A stretch of 20,764 bases of DNA from a virus. The stretch covers positions 1 to 20,764 of IMG/VR virus record IMGVR_UViG_3300030107_000222; one strand, written 5' to 3'. Below the pieces are notes generated by a model. It was not told where the DNA came from. It saw only the letters and a list, made by a program, of their open reading frames with translations, and did no database searches. Positions 6,883 to 16,175 of this stretch are shown in pieces. Every line of letters begins with the position of its first letter. Positions within the stretch are counted from its first letter, which is position 1. Made by a program: the position numbers and the translations under genes.

Positions 6883-7383
6883 ATGTGTACAGCAGAAGCA
6901 GCGGCAGTAGCTAATGTTGTTGGAAGTGTTTTAAAATTCCAAGATAAAAAAGAACAAGCAGCAACTACTAGAATAAATAATACAATCGCTAAAAATGAAT
7001 ACAATAAAGGTTATCTTGCAGATATAACAGAAATTGATGATAATGTTCAAGAGGCAAAAGATGAAAAGACAGCTAATATAGTTAAAAACAAAATTGAAAA
7101 AATTAATGCAATGGCTAAGCAATTAAATTTAAATGTTGGAAACCCTAACGTTATTTTAAAAGATATAGGTGCTGAGTATCAATTAGTTGAACAAGACAAT
7201 GATAGAGAATTTGGTATTGATATGAAAACAGGATATAGACAATATGATAAAGCGTATGCAGCGTTTACTTCATCAATGAATAATTTACCAGTACCTCAAG
7301 AACCTAGTTGGCTAGGTCTTGCTGTAGATGTGGCAGGTGCAGGTATGCAATATAAACGAGACCAGAAAACATTAGAAGGTTAA
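6883..7383 (+). CDS. Internal virion protein B, T7 gp14-like
   Basis: 166 residues (T7 gp14 is 196). It begins MC followed by an Ala-rich hydrophobic stretch (AEAAAVANVVGSVLKF), as do T7-like gp14 proteins, then continues as a long charged helical region likely to form coiled coil (about residues 20-95). A second hydrophobic stretch is SWLGLAVDVAGAGMQY near the end. gp14 is ejected first and forms the channel in the outer membrane. The start is two bases after the gp13-like stop; a GGAG site lies just upstream within the preceding gene end (AAAGGAG near 6866-6872). Assignment rests on position, length, the MC start and helical composition. Confidence 0.78.
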   Translation: MCTAEAAAVANVVGSVLKFQDKKEQAATTRINNTIAKNEYNKGYLADITEIDDNVQEAKDEKTANIVKNKIEKINAMAKQLNLNVGNPNVILKDIGAEYQLVEQDNDREFGIDMKTGYRQYDKAYAAFTSSMNNLPVPQEPSWLGLAVDVAGAGMQYKRDQKTLEG

Positions 7384-7386
7384 AAT

Positions 7387-9726
7387 ATGTCAACAAACAC
7401 TAAACACAAATACAATTCTCCTATGAAAAGAATTTACTATCAAAGTTCTTCAGGGGGAAGACCTAGAGACCCAAGTGGCGATAGCGAAGCTATGGATTTA
7501 GCAAAGTCTCTTATTAACTTTAGTGATGAAATTAGACAAACAGCTTATAGTGACGCTGAGCATAACAAGAAAGACGCTCAGGTAGTCTTTGACACTTTAA
7601 AAGCACAAGGTATAACTGACCCTGATAAAATTAAAAAGTTAATTGAAAATGATGATGAAAGAGTTAAACCTTTAAAGAAAAAATATACACAATCAGTTAT
7701 TGATTCTAATTTTGGATTATCTCATGCTGTACAAGATTTTAAATTATTAAATACAAAAATTACTAGTATAGTTGGTGATGATGAAAAAGGTGAAGCTATG
7801 GCTAATCTAGACATAGATGGTTTATTGGCTGAGATTACTACAGAAAGAAACTTAAACGACCAATCTATTTCTTACAATAGAGGTTATACAGAATCTTTAA
7901 ATAATTTAAGATTAGATTTAGATGAAAAGAAATCTAAAGCTAAAGGTTATGTTATTTTAAACAAAACTAATCAATCTATATTTCAACAAATAGGTGTGAC
8001 GTGGGAAAACAATGGTGCAAGAACAGAAGACAACACTATTACTATTGAAAATATGTCGCCCCCTTTCAATAAAACAGTTAAAGGTGAAGTAAAAAACTTT
8101 CCTTCTAAAAGAATTGATATGATAGAAATGTTGTTTAAAAACAAAGTACAAGGTGATAAGTTTATAACTGCTAAAATGTTTAACACACAATTATTAAACT
8201 ATTTTGAACAACGTGCTGATTTAAAGAAAACAGGAATTATAACTGACCCTGAAGAATTATCAGATATAGTAAAATATTTAACAAGGAAAAGAGGAAATGG
8301 AACTCTTCCTTCTCTTTTAGATATGCCTGAGTATCAAGAACAAGCAACTAAAATTATAACATCTATTCAAGGCACAATGTTTAAATCTGATAAACTTGCT
8401 TTAGCTGTCGATTTAATTGACAACAATAAAGTTTATTTAAAAGATGAAGTGCCTTATGTATCATCAAGTGGTGAACAAAAAATTGGATTAGAGAATGACA
8501 TAATAAATGATGGAATTATCTTATGGTCACAAAATGCTAAAATAGCAATTGATGAAGAAGTTGCTAAAGGTAACATACCACCAGAATTAGCAGAGTTTAC
8601 TTACTATCAAGTTATATCTAAAAAATTAGACGCTAATGGAATACAACACCCTACTTGGAAAAATGAAATTGAAATGGGATTCAATTCTCTTAACGTTATT
8701 AAAACTGTAGGTGGAACTGAAGAAGTTAGTTCAGGTTCAATTGATATATTCAATAGAGGTTTTGAAAGATGGAAAAAATTAAAAACAAATTACGGTGGTA
8801 AAATACCAACAGCTTACGCAAATGAACAAGCTTCAACGTTTTATATGGGTGTAGACCATTTAATGCGAAATACTGATATGACTCAGCAAGAAGCTATTAT
8901 GTCAATGTGGAAAGCTATTAAAAATCCTACAAACCAATTTGCTAATACAGGAGTTAAAACAGAAGATATTTATAAAGAAGTACATAGTGCTTTTGATGGT
9001 TTTTGGGACGAAAGTGGTGCATGGGGTGCAGTCAATTGGATTCCTTGGTTTGAAAAAATTCCTTTTGTTAATAAAGAAGACCAACCGTTTTGGGCTGATT
9101 GGATTACAAAGCAAGGGCAATTTAATTGGAGTGATGTTGATTTTGAATTAGTTGCACAAAGAGCAACACGAACAGCTATGACTTTGATAAAAGGTGGAAT
9201 TGAAAAAAACAAAGCTTTAGAATATGCAATGAAGATGACTGCTGAAAGACATATTTTAATTGATGGTGTGTTAGTTAATAACTCAACATTCCCTATGGCT
9301 GACGCAAAAAAATTAACTGAAAGAAGTCAGTTTGTAGCAAAAGAATTTGAAAGAGTATGGGAAGACCATTTCAATAAAGAAAAATTAAGTGTACCAGGAA
9401 AAGATGTACCAAGTGAAAGTACGATTGACGCACCGTTTGGTAAAAAAGGTGACTTAAAATATTACAAAGGAGATTTGGTTATTCGTCCATACATGAGTGG
9501 ACTTTATTATTTAACAGATAAAAACTCAGGATTACCTGTAATGACTCCTGACGGAAATTATGTTATTATAAGTCAAATGGATTTTGTAGACCCTGAAGGT
9601 TCAGTACAATCTGCTATTCAAAATAAAGAAGACATTATGGAAACTATAATGAAACAAAATAAGAATAACAAGATTTTACAATTATCAGAGTCTTTAAAAA
9701 TAAATAAAATGGTAAACAATAAATGA
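7387..9726 (+). CDS. Internal core protein, T7 gp15-like
   Basis: 779 residues (T7 gp15 is 747), without signal peptide or clear membrane segment. The protein is largely helical and charged, with a Ser/Gly-rich basic N-terminus (YYQSSSGGRPRDP) and a Trp-rich patch around residues 540-575 (WDESGAWGAVNWIPWF, then FWADW). In T7, gp15 stacks between gp14 and gp16 in the internal core and builds the periplasmic tube that carries DNA into the cell. I see no enzyme motif. Assignment rests on size, position between gp14 and gp16 counterparts and general character. The stop TGA overlaps the next ATG by 4 nt (ATGA at 9723-9726), which favours translational coupling and balanced production of core proteins. 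Confidence 0.78.
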   Translation: MSTNTKHKYNSPMKRIYYQSSSGGRPRDPSGDSEAMDLAKSLINFSDEIRQTAYSDAEHNKKDAQVVFDTLKAQGITDPDKIKKLIENDDERVKPLKKKYTQSVIDSNFGLSHAVQDFKLLNTKITSIVGDDEKGEAMANLDIDGLLAEITTERNLNDQSISYNRGYTESLNNLRLDLDEKKSKAKGYVILNKTNQSIFQQIGVTWENNGARTEDNTITIENMSPPFNKTVKGEVKNFPSKRIDMIEMLFKNKVQGDKFITAKMFNTQLLNYFEQRADLKKTGIITDPEELSDIVKYLTRKRGNGTLPSLLDMPEYQEQATKIITSIQGTMFKSDKLALAVDLIDNNKVYLKDEVPYVSSSGEQKIGLENDIINDGIILWSQNAKIAIDEEVAKGNIPPELAEFTYYQVISKKLDANGIQHPTWKNEIEMGFNSLNVIKTVGGTEEVSSGSIDIFNRGFERWKKLKTNYGGKIPTAYANEQASTFYMGVDHLMRNTDMTQQEAIMSMWKAIKNPTNQFANTGVKTEDIYKEVHSAFDGFWDESGAWGAVNWIPWFEKIPFVNKEDQPFWADWITKQGQFNWSDVDFELVAQRATRTAMTLIKGGIEKNKALEYAMKMTAERHILIDGVLVNNSTFPMADAKKLTERSQFVAKEFERVWEDHFNKEKLSVPGKDVPSESTIDAPFGKKGDLKYYKGDLVIRPYMSGLYYLTDKNSGLPVMTPDGNYVIISQMDFVDPEGSVQSAIQNKEDIMETIMKQNKNNKILQLSESLKINKMVNNK

Positions 9727-11486
9727 AAAAATATAATATAGATTGGGAATTTATTGCGTCTTTGGAAGGTAACAAATTACAAGGTTATGTTCCTAGTGAT
9801 AATTCTGGTGTTACAGTTGGTAATGGTGTGGATTTAAAAGAGAAAGACCGTAGCTTTTTTGAACACTTAGGACTTCCTGAAACTCTTATTATTAAGTTAG
9901 AGCCTTTCTTTGGTTTAAGTGGAATGGAAGCAAAAGCTGAAGCTCCAAAATTAAACATTTCTAATGAAGAAGGTTTATTATTGAATGAAGCTATCCATGG
10001 TAAATATGCAAATATTATTGCTGATAAATGGGAAAAAGCTACAGGCAATTCATTTTCTACTTTAAGTGCTGAGCAACAAACTGTTGTAGCGTCAGTTGCT
10101 TTTCAATATGGAGATTTAGAAACACAAACTCCTAACTTTTGGAAACAAGTGACATCAGGCGATTGGGAAGGTGCAGTAACTAATTTAAGAGATTTTGGTG
10201 ACGCTTTTAATACAAGACGAAATAAAGAAGCCGATTATCTTCTAAAAAAAAAGACTAGTATAGTTGATTTAGCTAAATATAAAATTCAACCTTATACACG
10301 TGCAGTTACAGACGGCATAAAGGAATTTGAAGAAGACGCAAAAGAAGGTGCAGAAGCTTTCCAAGAATTTGAAACAGGTTATGCTAAAATTGCAACAGAT
10401 ACAAAATTAGAATTAGCTGAACAAGATTCAGTTACAGCTAAAGAGTTTTTCGATAAAATTGAAACACCTGAATTGTGGAATTTAGATTATACTAAACCAT
10501 ACGATAGAACAGAATTAGATGAAATAAATAATATTCAAAATGCTACTAAAAGAGAATTAAAAGAAAAATATCCTTTTTGGACAGGAACATTTGTAAAGTC
10601 AGCTTATAAACAAGAAATGACTGCAAAGTTATTTGACCAAGGTGAAAATATAATAAATGAATTTATGGTTGATGAATTAAAACCTGACCCTGAATGGATT
10701 TTAACTAAAGAAAAATTAGATGAATTAACAACTGATTTGCCTGATAGTTTTAGAAGTGAGTTTGCTCACGCTCATAGTGAAGGACACGCTCAGCAAATTA
10801 GAAATCAATTATTAGAACATTTAGATTTAGAAGACCAAATATATTCTCAAGGAATTGCTTGGGGAACTTCAGCTAGAGTTCTTGCAGCTTTAACTGACCC
10901 TGCGGCTTGGGCTGTTATTATAGGAACTGAAGGATTAGCAGCACCGTTCTTTGCTGTAAGTAAAGCACATAGAATTGCTAGAATTTTTAGAAGTGCAGGA
11001 ACAGGTGCAGTTTCGATTGGTGCAATTGAAGCTTACTTAGCAAGTCAAAGACCAGACTTAGACGCTGATGATGTTATGCACGGCATAATGACAGGTGGAT
11101 TAATTGGTGGACTTCTTGGATTAAGAGGTTACAAAAAAGTAAAATTTAATAATGATAATGACAAAGCTGTAAATGCTTTAATGAAAAGACACTTAGATGA
11201 AAGTGACGCCAAGACTATGAATGACGGTGGTTTTCCACCACCAAATAGTTCAGGTGGAGTACCAGTAGTATCTCCTAACAATCCTAATCCTTATAAAGGA
11301 AATGGTTCAGGTGAAAGAGTATTTGATTGGTATGATGAAGCAACAGACATGAAACTTTTAACACGTACAAGAAAAGATGGTAAAACAGAAATTGATATTA
11401 CCCCTATAGGAAAACGAGGTAGTAAAGATGAATATATTCTTGACAAGAAAAAAGATGGAACAATTGAAGTAAGGAAATGTAAATAA
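9723..11486 (+). CDS. Ejection core protein with N-terminal GH24/pesticin-type lysozyme domain (N-terminal part of T7 gp16 function)
   Basis: 587 residues. Residues 5-178 look like a GH24 or pesticin-type muramidase: FIASLEGNKLQGYVP then SGVTVGNGVDL, with E15, D26 and T31 suited to the Glu-Asp-Thr triad, and later LSAEQQTVVASVAFQYG and DWEGAVTNLRDFGDAFNTRR. T7 gp16 instead has a lytic transglycosylase (SLT) there. A charged helical middle follows. Residues about 376-470 (ARVLAALTDPAAWAVIIG, GAVSIGAIEAYLAS, GGLIGGLLG) are hydrophobic and resemble the T7 gp16 segment with the SALDPAALVGG motif. The C-terminus is Gly/Pro/Asn-rich. So this gene covers the first half of gp16, and the next gene covers the rest. 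Probable job: local opening of peptidoglycan during DNA ejection. It is unlikely to be the main endolysin, given its size and its place among core genes. Confidence 0.85.
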   Translation: MKKYNIDWEFIASLEGNKLQGYVPSDNSGVTVGNGVDLKEKDRSFFEHLGLPETLIIKLEPFFGLSGMEAKAEAPKLNISNEEGLLLNEAIHGKYANIIADKWEKATGNSFSTLSAEQQTVVASVAFQYGDLETQTPNFWKQVTSGDWEGAVTNLRDFGDAFNTRRNKEADYLLKKKTSIVDLAKYKIQPYTRAVTDGIKEFEEDAKEGAEAFQEFETGYAKIATDTKLELAEQDSVTAKEFFDKIETPELWNLDYTKPYDRTELDEINNIQNATKRELKEKYPFWTGTFVKSAYKQEMTAKLFDQGENIINEFMVDELKPDPEWILTKEKLDELTTDLPDSFRSEFAHAHSEGHAQQIRNQLLEHLDLEDQIYSQGIAWGTSARVLAALTDPAAWAVIIGTEGLAAPFFAVSKAHRIARIFRSAGTGAVSIGAIEAYLASQRPDLDADDVMHGIMTGGLIGGLLGLRGYKKVKFNNDNDKAVNALMKRHLDESDAKTMNDGGFPPPNSSGGVPVVSPNNPNPYKGNGSGERVFDWYDEATDMKLLTRTRKDGKTEIDITPIGKRGSKDEYILDKKKDGTIEVRKCK

Positions 11487-14134
11487 TGGCAAAGAAAAAA
11501 TTACCGATACCTATGAAAGATTGTAGTTGGAAAGACGCTACTGAAGTAGGACTTTTTGAATCTGAAGACGCAGCAAAAGAATTTTTAAGAAGTCAATCTT
11601 ATTCGTTTGATATATTAAAGAATATGGAATTAAGTCCTCAAACTTTTGCTAAAAAAGCTAGATTTGATTTCTTCGCAGCAATGTCATCTGACATTAATCC
11701 TACTATGAGAAAAATGGCTAATCTTTTAGTTAGAGATTCTACACCAAAAGCAGGTAATGCAAACTATGTAAGACCTGTAGCTGTTAGTGAAATTAAAGCT
11801 ATTGTACAAGATACATATATGGGTGCATTTCATAAAGCAAATGATGTACACCTTAAAGCTTGGCTATTAGAACAAAAAGCTTTAGGTAGATTTAAAATGG
11901 CAAGTATGAATACTCCTGCTGTAAGAGAAGAGTTCGCAAGTTTATGGGCTAGAGTTAAAAGAGGAGAACGATTAGCTGTTAATGAATTAGGATATAATAC
12001 ACAAGCTTCAAGAAAAGCTGTAGACGCTATGAGAGATGAAATGAATACAAATTATGATTCCATTTTACAGATAATGAAACAATCAGGTATTGAAGGTGCT
12101 GAAAATGTTGCTGAAAATTTAAATTACATCAACAGAAAATACAGCCCAACAAAAATGCAAAAAGTTTTAGAGCAACCTAACGGATTGCAATATCTAAAAA
12201 CTTTTATGGCTAATTCTATGCAAGATACTATGGTTAGAGGTGTAAAATCTAAACCATTAACTAATGCACAAAAAATGGTTATTGCTGAAAATTTAATTAC
12301 AATTGTTCAAAAATCAGGAATGACTAGAGGTGGAATTAACTTAGACTTTATTGTTACTTCTATGCAAAAAAGAGAAATGTTTAGAAGAACTTTAGCAGAC
12401 CACGGATTAGATGAAAGTGAAATTGATAGTATTGTAAATAGTTTATTCAAAGTTCCAGCAGGAAGTGCCGGAAGTGCGTCTTATTTAAAAAGAAGAATTA
12501 AATTTGATGAAGGATATACTGATGGCAAAATGAATTTTTCTGATTTATTAGAAAACAATGGTGAAGTATTATTTCTAAATTATCTTCATGCAGTTACAGG
12601 TGATATAGCTTTAGCTTCAAAAGGAATTAAATCTAGAGGAGACTGGACTAGATTAAGACAACAAGTTTTAGATGACTATGCAAACTCTCCTAATTTAAAT
12701 AAACCTGGATTAAGAGGTAAATGGAATCAATGGAAAATGAACAATGAGATTCAAGCTATGGATATGGTTTACTCTTTTATTAAAGGAAGACCTTTAGCTG
12801 AAAATCCAGGTGGACTAGCACCAACGATAGGAAGATTTATAAGAAAATTAAATTATTCAAGGGTTATGAACCAAGTAGGTTTTGCTAACATGGCTGAAAT
12901 GGGTAACGTTACAGGATTACTTGGTTGGAGATACACTATGAAACACGTTCCTGAATTTAGACGTGTAATGAAACGTGTAGCTAACGGTGAAAAAGAAAAT
13001 AGATTTATAGAAGAGATAGATAGAACTGTAGGTTATGTTGGTAACCATAAACTTTTACAACAGGTTACAAACAGAATAGATGACTTTGGTTCAGGAGTAA
13101 ATCCAAATGCAATTAGTAAAGCTGAGAATTGGTTAGATAGAGGAAACAGATTTACAAATACTTGGTCAGGACAATTTGGAACAACTTCATCTATGCAAGT
13201 ATTTACAGTTTCAGAGTTTACACATAAGTGGGCTAGTTTTGCTTTAGGAAAAGGTGAACACCCTTTTGCAAAATTAATAACTGCAAGAAAAAATAGAATG
13301 ACTAAAGAAGGTATGCAGTTAAGAATGGACGACTTAGGAATTAGTCCTCAAATGTTAGAAAGAATTAATAAAGAATTTGCAAAACATACTAAATGGACTA
13401 AAGGCGAATTAGGAACTAGAATTGCTGTAGCAAATTTTGATAAGTGGGCTTTAGAAACTAGAGCAGCTTACATTATGTCTATGAGAAGATTAGCACATAG
13501 AGTTGTACAACAAGCTGACATTGGAGAGAAAGCTTATTTCGGATTTTTAAAAGAATATGGAATGGACGCTAGTGGTCACTTAGGACAAATAGCTTATCAG
13601 TTTAGAAGCTTTATGTTTACTTCATGGGCTAAACAATTTTTATATGGTTTAAAAATGAGAGACGCTATTGTGTTCGACTCATTTATGAACTCAATGATTT
13701 GGGCTGGAATGATGTACACAGCACAGATGTCTATTCAAGCACAACTGCACCCAAACAAAGAAGAATTTTTAGAAACTAGATTAGCACCTGACGTTATTGC
13801 TAAAGCAGCTTTTCAAAGAGCAGCCTTTGCGTCTTTAATGCCAATTGGTGCAAACTTAGTAGGTTCATTATATACAGATGTACCTATATTTGGATATAGA
13901 ACGAGTGGATTAGATAGTAATATTATTACAGGAAATCCTACTTATTCATTAATCTTCCAAAAATTAATGCCTACAATAAAGGCAATTTCGCAATCTACCT
14001 TTAATCCCAATAGACAATTTTCTAGTGGGGACGCAAATAAAGCAATTGGTATATTGCCATACTACAATTTAATCGGTGTACAAAACATTTTAAGGTCTTT
14101 AGCAGGGAAATTCCCTGAAGAAAGACAACAATAA
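11486..14134 (+). CDS. Internal core / ejection protein, C-terminal part of T7 gp16 function
   Basis: 882 residues, starting at TAATG, one base inside the previous gene. With the 587-residue neighbour the total is 1469 residues, against 1318 for T7 gp16. The C-terminal third (about residues 700-815) follows T7 gp16 closely in pattern: QFRSFMFTSWAKQFLYGL, WAGMMYTAQMSIQAQL, PNKEEFLETRLAPDVIAKAA and then PIGANLVGSL, comparable with the T7 KEKRKEYLERALDPTMIAHA stretch. Hydrophobic segments in that region fit membrane-associated ejection. A central LLENNGEVLFLNYLHAVTGDIAL block also fits the family. No catalytic motif is seen. Its end carries a small CAGGGA/TCCCTG hairpin at 14103-14117 inside the last codons. 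Confidence 0.85.
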   Translation: MAKKKLPIPMKDCSWKDATEVGLFESEDAAKEFLRSQSYSFDILKNMELSPQTFAKKARFDFFAAMSSDINPTMRKMANLLVRDSTPKAGNANYVRPVAVSEIKAIVQDTYMGAFHKANDVHLKAWLLEQKALGRFKMASMNTPAVREEFASLWARVKRGERLAVNELGYNTQASRKAVDAMRDEMNTNYDSILQIMKQSGIEGAENVAENLNYINRKYSPTKMQKVLEQPNGLQYLKTFMANSMQDTMVRGVKSKPLTNAQKMVIAENLITIVQKSGMTRGGINLDFIVTSMQKREMFRRTLADHGLDESEIDSIVNSLFKVPAGSAGSASYLKRRIKFDEGYTDGKMNFSDLLENNGEVLFLNYLHAVTGDIALASKGIKSRGDWTRLRQQVLDDYANSPNLNKPGLRGKWNQWKMNNEIQAMDMVYSFIKGRPLAENPGGLAPTIGRFIRKLNYSRVMNQVGFANMAEMGNVTGLLGWRYTMKHVPEFRRVMKRVANGEKENRFIEEIDRTVGYVGNHKLLQQVTNRIDDFGSGVNPNAISKAENWLDRGNRFTNTWSGQFGTTSSMQVFTVSEFTHKWASFALGKGEHPFAKLITARKNRMTKEGMQLRMDDLGISPQMLERINKEFAKHTKWTKGELGTRIAVANFDKWALETRAAYIMSMRRLAHRVVQQADIGEKAYFGFLKEYGMDASGHLGQIAYQFRSFMFTSWAKQFLYGLKMRDAIVFDSFMNSMIWAGMMYTAQMSIQAQLHPNKEEFLETRLAPDVIAKAAFQRAAFASLMPIGANLVGSLYTDVPIFGYRTSGLDSNIITGNPTYSLIFQKLMPTIKAISQSTFNPNRQFSSGDANKAIGILPYYNLIGVQNILRSLAGKFPEERQQ
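14103..14117 (+). promoter_or_regulatory. Small hairpin at end of core gene, before fibre cassette
   Basis: CAGGGA (14103-14108) and TCCCTG (14112-14117) form a 6-bp stem with a three-base loop, inside the last codons of the core protein. The intergenic stretch to the fibre gene (14135-14171) then holds ACCC, completing a copy of TAAGTACCC, and the Shine-Dalgarno-like AAAAGGA at 14160-14166. There is no T-run. The stem may be chance or a weak 3'-end element. Confidence 0.25.
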
Positions 14135-14171
14135 GTACCCATATTAGAAGGAATATAAGAAAAGGATTATA

Positions 14172-16175
14172 ATGGCTAACTCATTTGTAAGATATACAGG
14201 TAACGGAAATACTACTCAATATGCAGTAAGTTTCTCTTATAGAGACCAGGCTGATATTTCAGTTACTATTAATGGTGTAGCTACAACTGCTTTCTCTTTC
14301 AACGGTGCAGGAACTCAAATAACTTTTGATACTGCCCCTGCCAATTTAAGTTCAATCGAGATTAGAAGAGCAACAAGTCAAACTTCAAGATTAGTTGACT
14401 ACGCAGCAGGTTCAGTTCTAACAGAGAATGATTTAGACACGGACTCTAATCAAGGTTTCTATATGTCTCAAGAAGCTATTGATGACGCAAACGACAGAAT
14501 TAAATTAGACAATGCAGATTTTCATTGGGACGCTCAAAGTAAAAGAATTAAAAATATAGCTGACCCAGTAGATAATACTGATGTTGTTAACAAAAGTTAT
14601 ATTTCAACAAACATACCAAACATAACTACAGTTGCAGGAATAGCAAGTGATGTAACAACAGTAGCAGGAATTTCAGCTAATGTTACAGCAGTAGCAGGAG
14701 ACGCAACTGATATTGGAACAGTAGCTTCAAACATTGCTTCAGTAAATACAGTAGCAACAAATATTACAAAAGTAGTAGCCGTTGCAGATGATTTAGCAGA
14801 GGCAGTTTCAGAAGTTGTAACTGTTGCAGATGATTTAAACGAAGCTACTTCAGAAATTGATACAGTTGCTACAAACATAGCAAATGTAAATACGGTTGGC
14901 TTGGCAATAGCAAATGTTAATACAGTTGCAGGTGCTATTACTAATGTTAATAATGTTGGTGGTTCAATAGCAAATGTTAATACAGTTGCAACTAATTTAT
15001 CAGGAGTTAACTCTTTTGCTGAAAGATATAGAGTAGCAAGTTCAGCCCCTTCAAGTTCAACAGATGTGGGTGACCTTTATTTTGATACAACGGCAAATGA
15101 ATTAAAAGTTTACAAATCAAGTGGTTGGGCTGCGGCAGGTAGCACAGTCAACGGAACAGCTAGAAGGTATACATATAATATTACAGGTACACCTACTACA
15201 GTAACAGGTGCAGACGCAAAAGGTGATACTCTTGCGTATGACGCAGGATTTGTAGATGTATTTTTAAACGGAGTTAGACAATCAAATACTTCAGGTTCAT
15301 ATACAGGTGACGTAACTGTATCTTCAGGAACTTCTGTAGTTTTCGCTAGTGCGTTAGCAGCAGGAGATGTTGTAGATGTAGTTGCATACGGAACATTCTC
15401 AGCTTCAAATATTGCAGCGTCAGATATTACTTCAGGAACTATTAACTTAGCTAGAATACCAAGTATTACAAATGCTAAATTAGATGGTTCAATCGCTAAT
15501 GATAAATTGGCAAACAATAGTATTACAATAAATGGTTCAGCAGTATCTTTAGGTGGAAGTGTTTCAGTTGGAGAAACTAAACCAACAGCAACAGGGTGTA
15601 CTCCAAGTACAATTACTAATGACGCAACTAATGTAGTTATTGCAGGAACTAACTTTGTATCAATACCTCAAGTGTGGGCTTTAAATCCATCTACAGGTAT
15701 TTGGTATCAAGCTAATAGTGTTTCTTTTACAAGTGCAACTTCAATTACAGCTAACTTTACTTTAAGTGTTGACGCACAATATAAAATTAGAGTAGAAAAT
15801 CCTGACGGTAACGCAACAGTTTCAGGTACAAATATTTTAACAGTTTCAGATGAACCTACTTGGTCTACAAGTGCAGGGTCTTTAGGTTCTATAGCAGGAA
15901 ATTTCTCAGGAACAGTTTCTACATTATCTGCGAGTTCAGATAGTGCAATAACTTATTCTGAAACAACTTCAGTTTTAACAAATGCTTCACAAGCGAATTG
16001 TTCTTTAAACAGTTCAACAGGGGCAATCACTACTTCCGATTTTGGTGGTAGTTCAACAACAGCAACAACATACAATTTTACAATAAGAGCAACTGACGCA
16101 GAAGGACAAACTACAGATAGAACTTTTAGTTTAACTTCTACATTCGGTGCAACAGGTGGGGGACAATTTAACTAA
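14172..16175 (+). CDS. Tail fibre protein, T7 gp17-like N-terminal domain with decad repeats, IPT/TIG-like and Ig-like C-terminal domains
   Basis: 667 residues. Residues 1-150 are a T7 tail-fibre N-terminal domain, the part that binds the gp11/gp12 tail: FVRYTGNGNTTQYAVSFSYR, AAGSVLTENDLDTDSNQGFY, then KRIKNIADPVDNTDVVNKSY. Residues 152-282 are tandem 10-residue repeats (x-TVAG-I-x-x-V and IANVNTVAGA types), interrupted by two 14-residue units with VADDL. About 283-320 has a DVGDLYFDTTANELKVYKSS segment, usual in phage fibres. About 330-405 contains a FVDVFLNGVRQ region. Residues 470-558 look like an IPT/TIG domain, and 560-667 like a cadherin- or Ig-type beta domain. The C-terminus, probably receptor-facing, is unlike T7. 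It is unlikely to need autocleavage; I see no S74 peptidase motif. Its stop overlaps the next ATG (TAATG). Confidence 0.9.
   Translation: MANSFVRYTGNGNTTQYAVSFSYRDQADISVTINGVATTAFSFNGAGTQITFDTAPANLSSIEIRRATSQTSRLVDYAAGSVLTENDLDTDSNQGFYMSQEAIDDANDRIKLDNADFHWDAQSKRIKNIADPVDNTDVVNKSYISTNIPNITTVAGIASDVTTVAGISANVTAVAGDATDIGTVASNIASVNTVATNITKVVAVADDLAEAVSEVVTVADDLNEATSEIDTVATNIANVNTVGLAIANVNTVAGAITNVNNVGGSIANVNTVATNLSGVNSFAERYRVASSAPSSSTDVGDLYFDTTANELKVYKSSGWAAAGSTVNGTARRYTYNITGTPTTVTGADAKGDTLAYDAGFVDVFLNGVRQSNTSGSYTGDVTVSSGTSVVFASALAAGDVVDVVAYGTFSASNIAASDITSGTINLARIPSITNAKLDGSIANDKLANNSITINGSAVSLGGSVSVGETKPTATGCTPSTITNDATNVVIAGTNFVSIPQVWALNPSTGIWYQANSVSFTSATSITANFTLSVDAQYKIRVENPDGNATVSGTNILTVSDEPTWSTSAGSLGSIAGNFSGTVSTLSASSDSAITYSETTSVLTNASQANCSLNSSTGAITTSDFGGSSTTATTYNFTIRATDAEGQTTDRTFSLTSTFGATGGGQFN
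14625..15017 (+). repeat. Decad-repeat shaft of tail fibre with 26-nt exact DNA repeat
   Basis: This stretch encodes about 130 residues made of 10-residue units (TTVAGIASDV, TTVAGISANV, NTVGLAIANV, NTVAGAITNV, NNVGGSIANV and others) and two 14-residue units. At DNA level, 26 bases are identical between 14905-14930 and 14965-14990, exactly 60 nt apart, that is two units. This points to recent unit duplication or homogenisation. The repeats are likely a rod-like trimeric shaft whose length can change by recombination or slippage. Confidence 0.85.

Noticed and set aside
8902-9212. Overlapping + and - strand open frames inside the gp15-like gene
   Set aside because: Shadow frames of a strong coding sequence; Cys/Phe-rich nonsense-like translations and no start signals.
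14597-14878. 93-codon - strand open frame
   Set aside because: Mirror of the decad repeats in the fibre gene; low-complexity translation (S/A/T/V).
15110-15517. 135-codon open frame on the - strand opposite the tail fibre gene
   Set aside because: It is antisense to the well-supported fibre gene, has an odd composition that mirrors the repetitive Ala/Thr/Val codons and has no ribosome binding site or neighbours on that strand.
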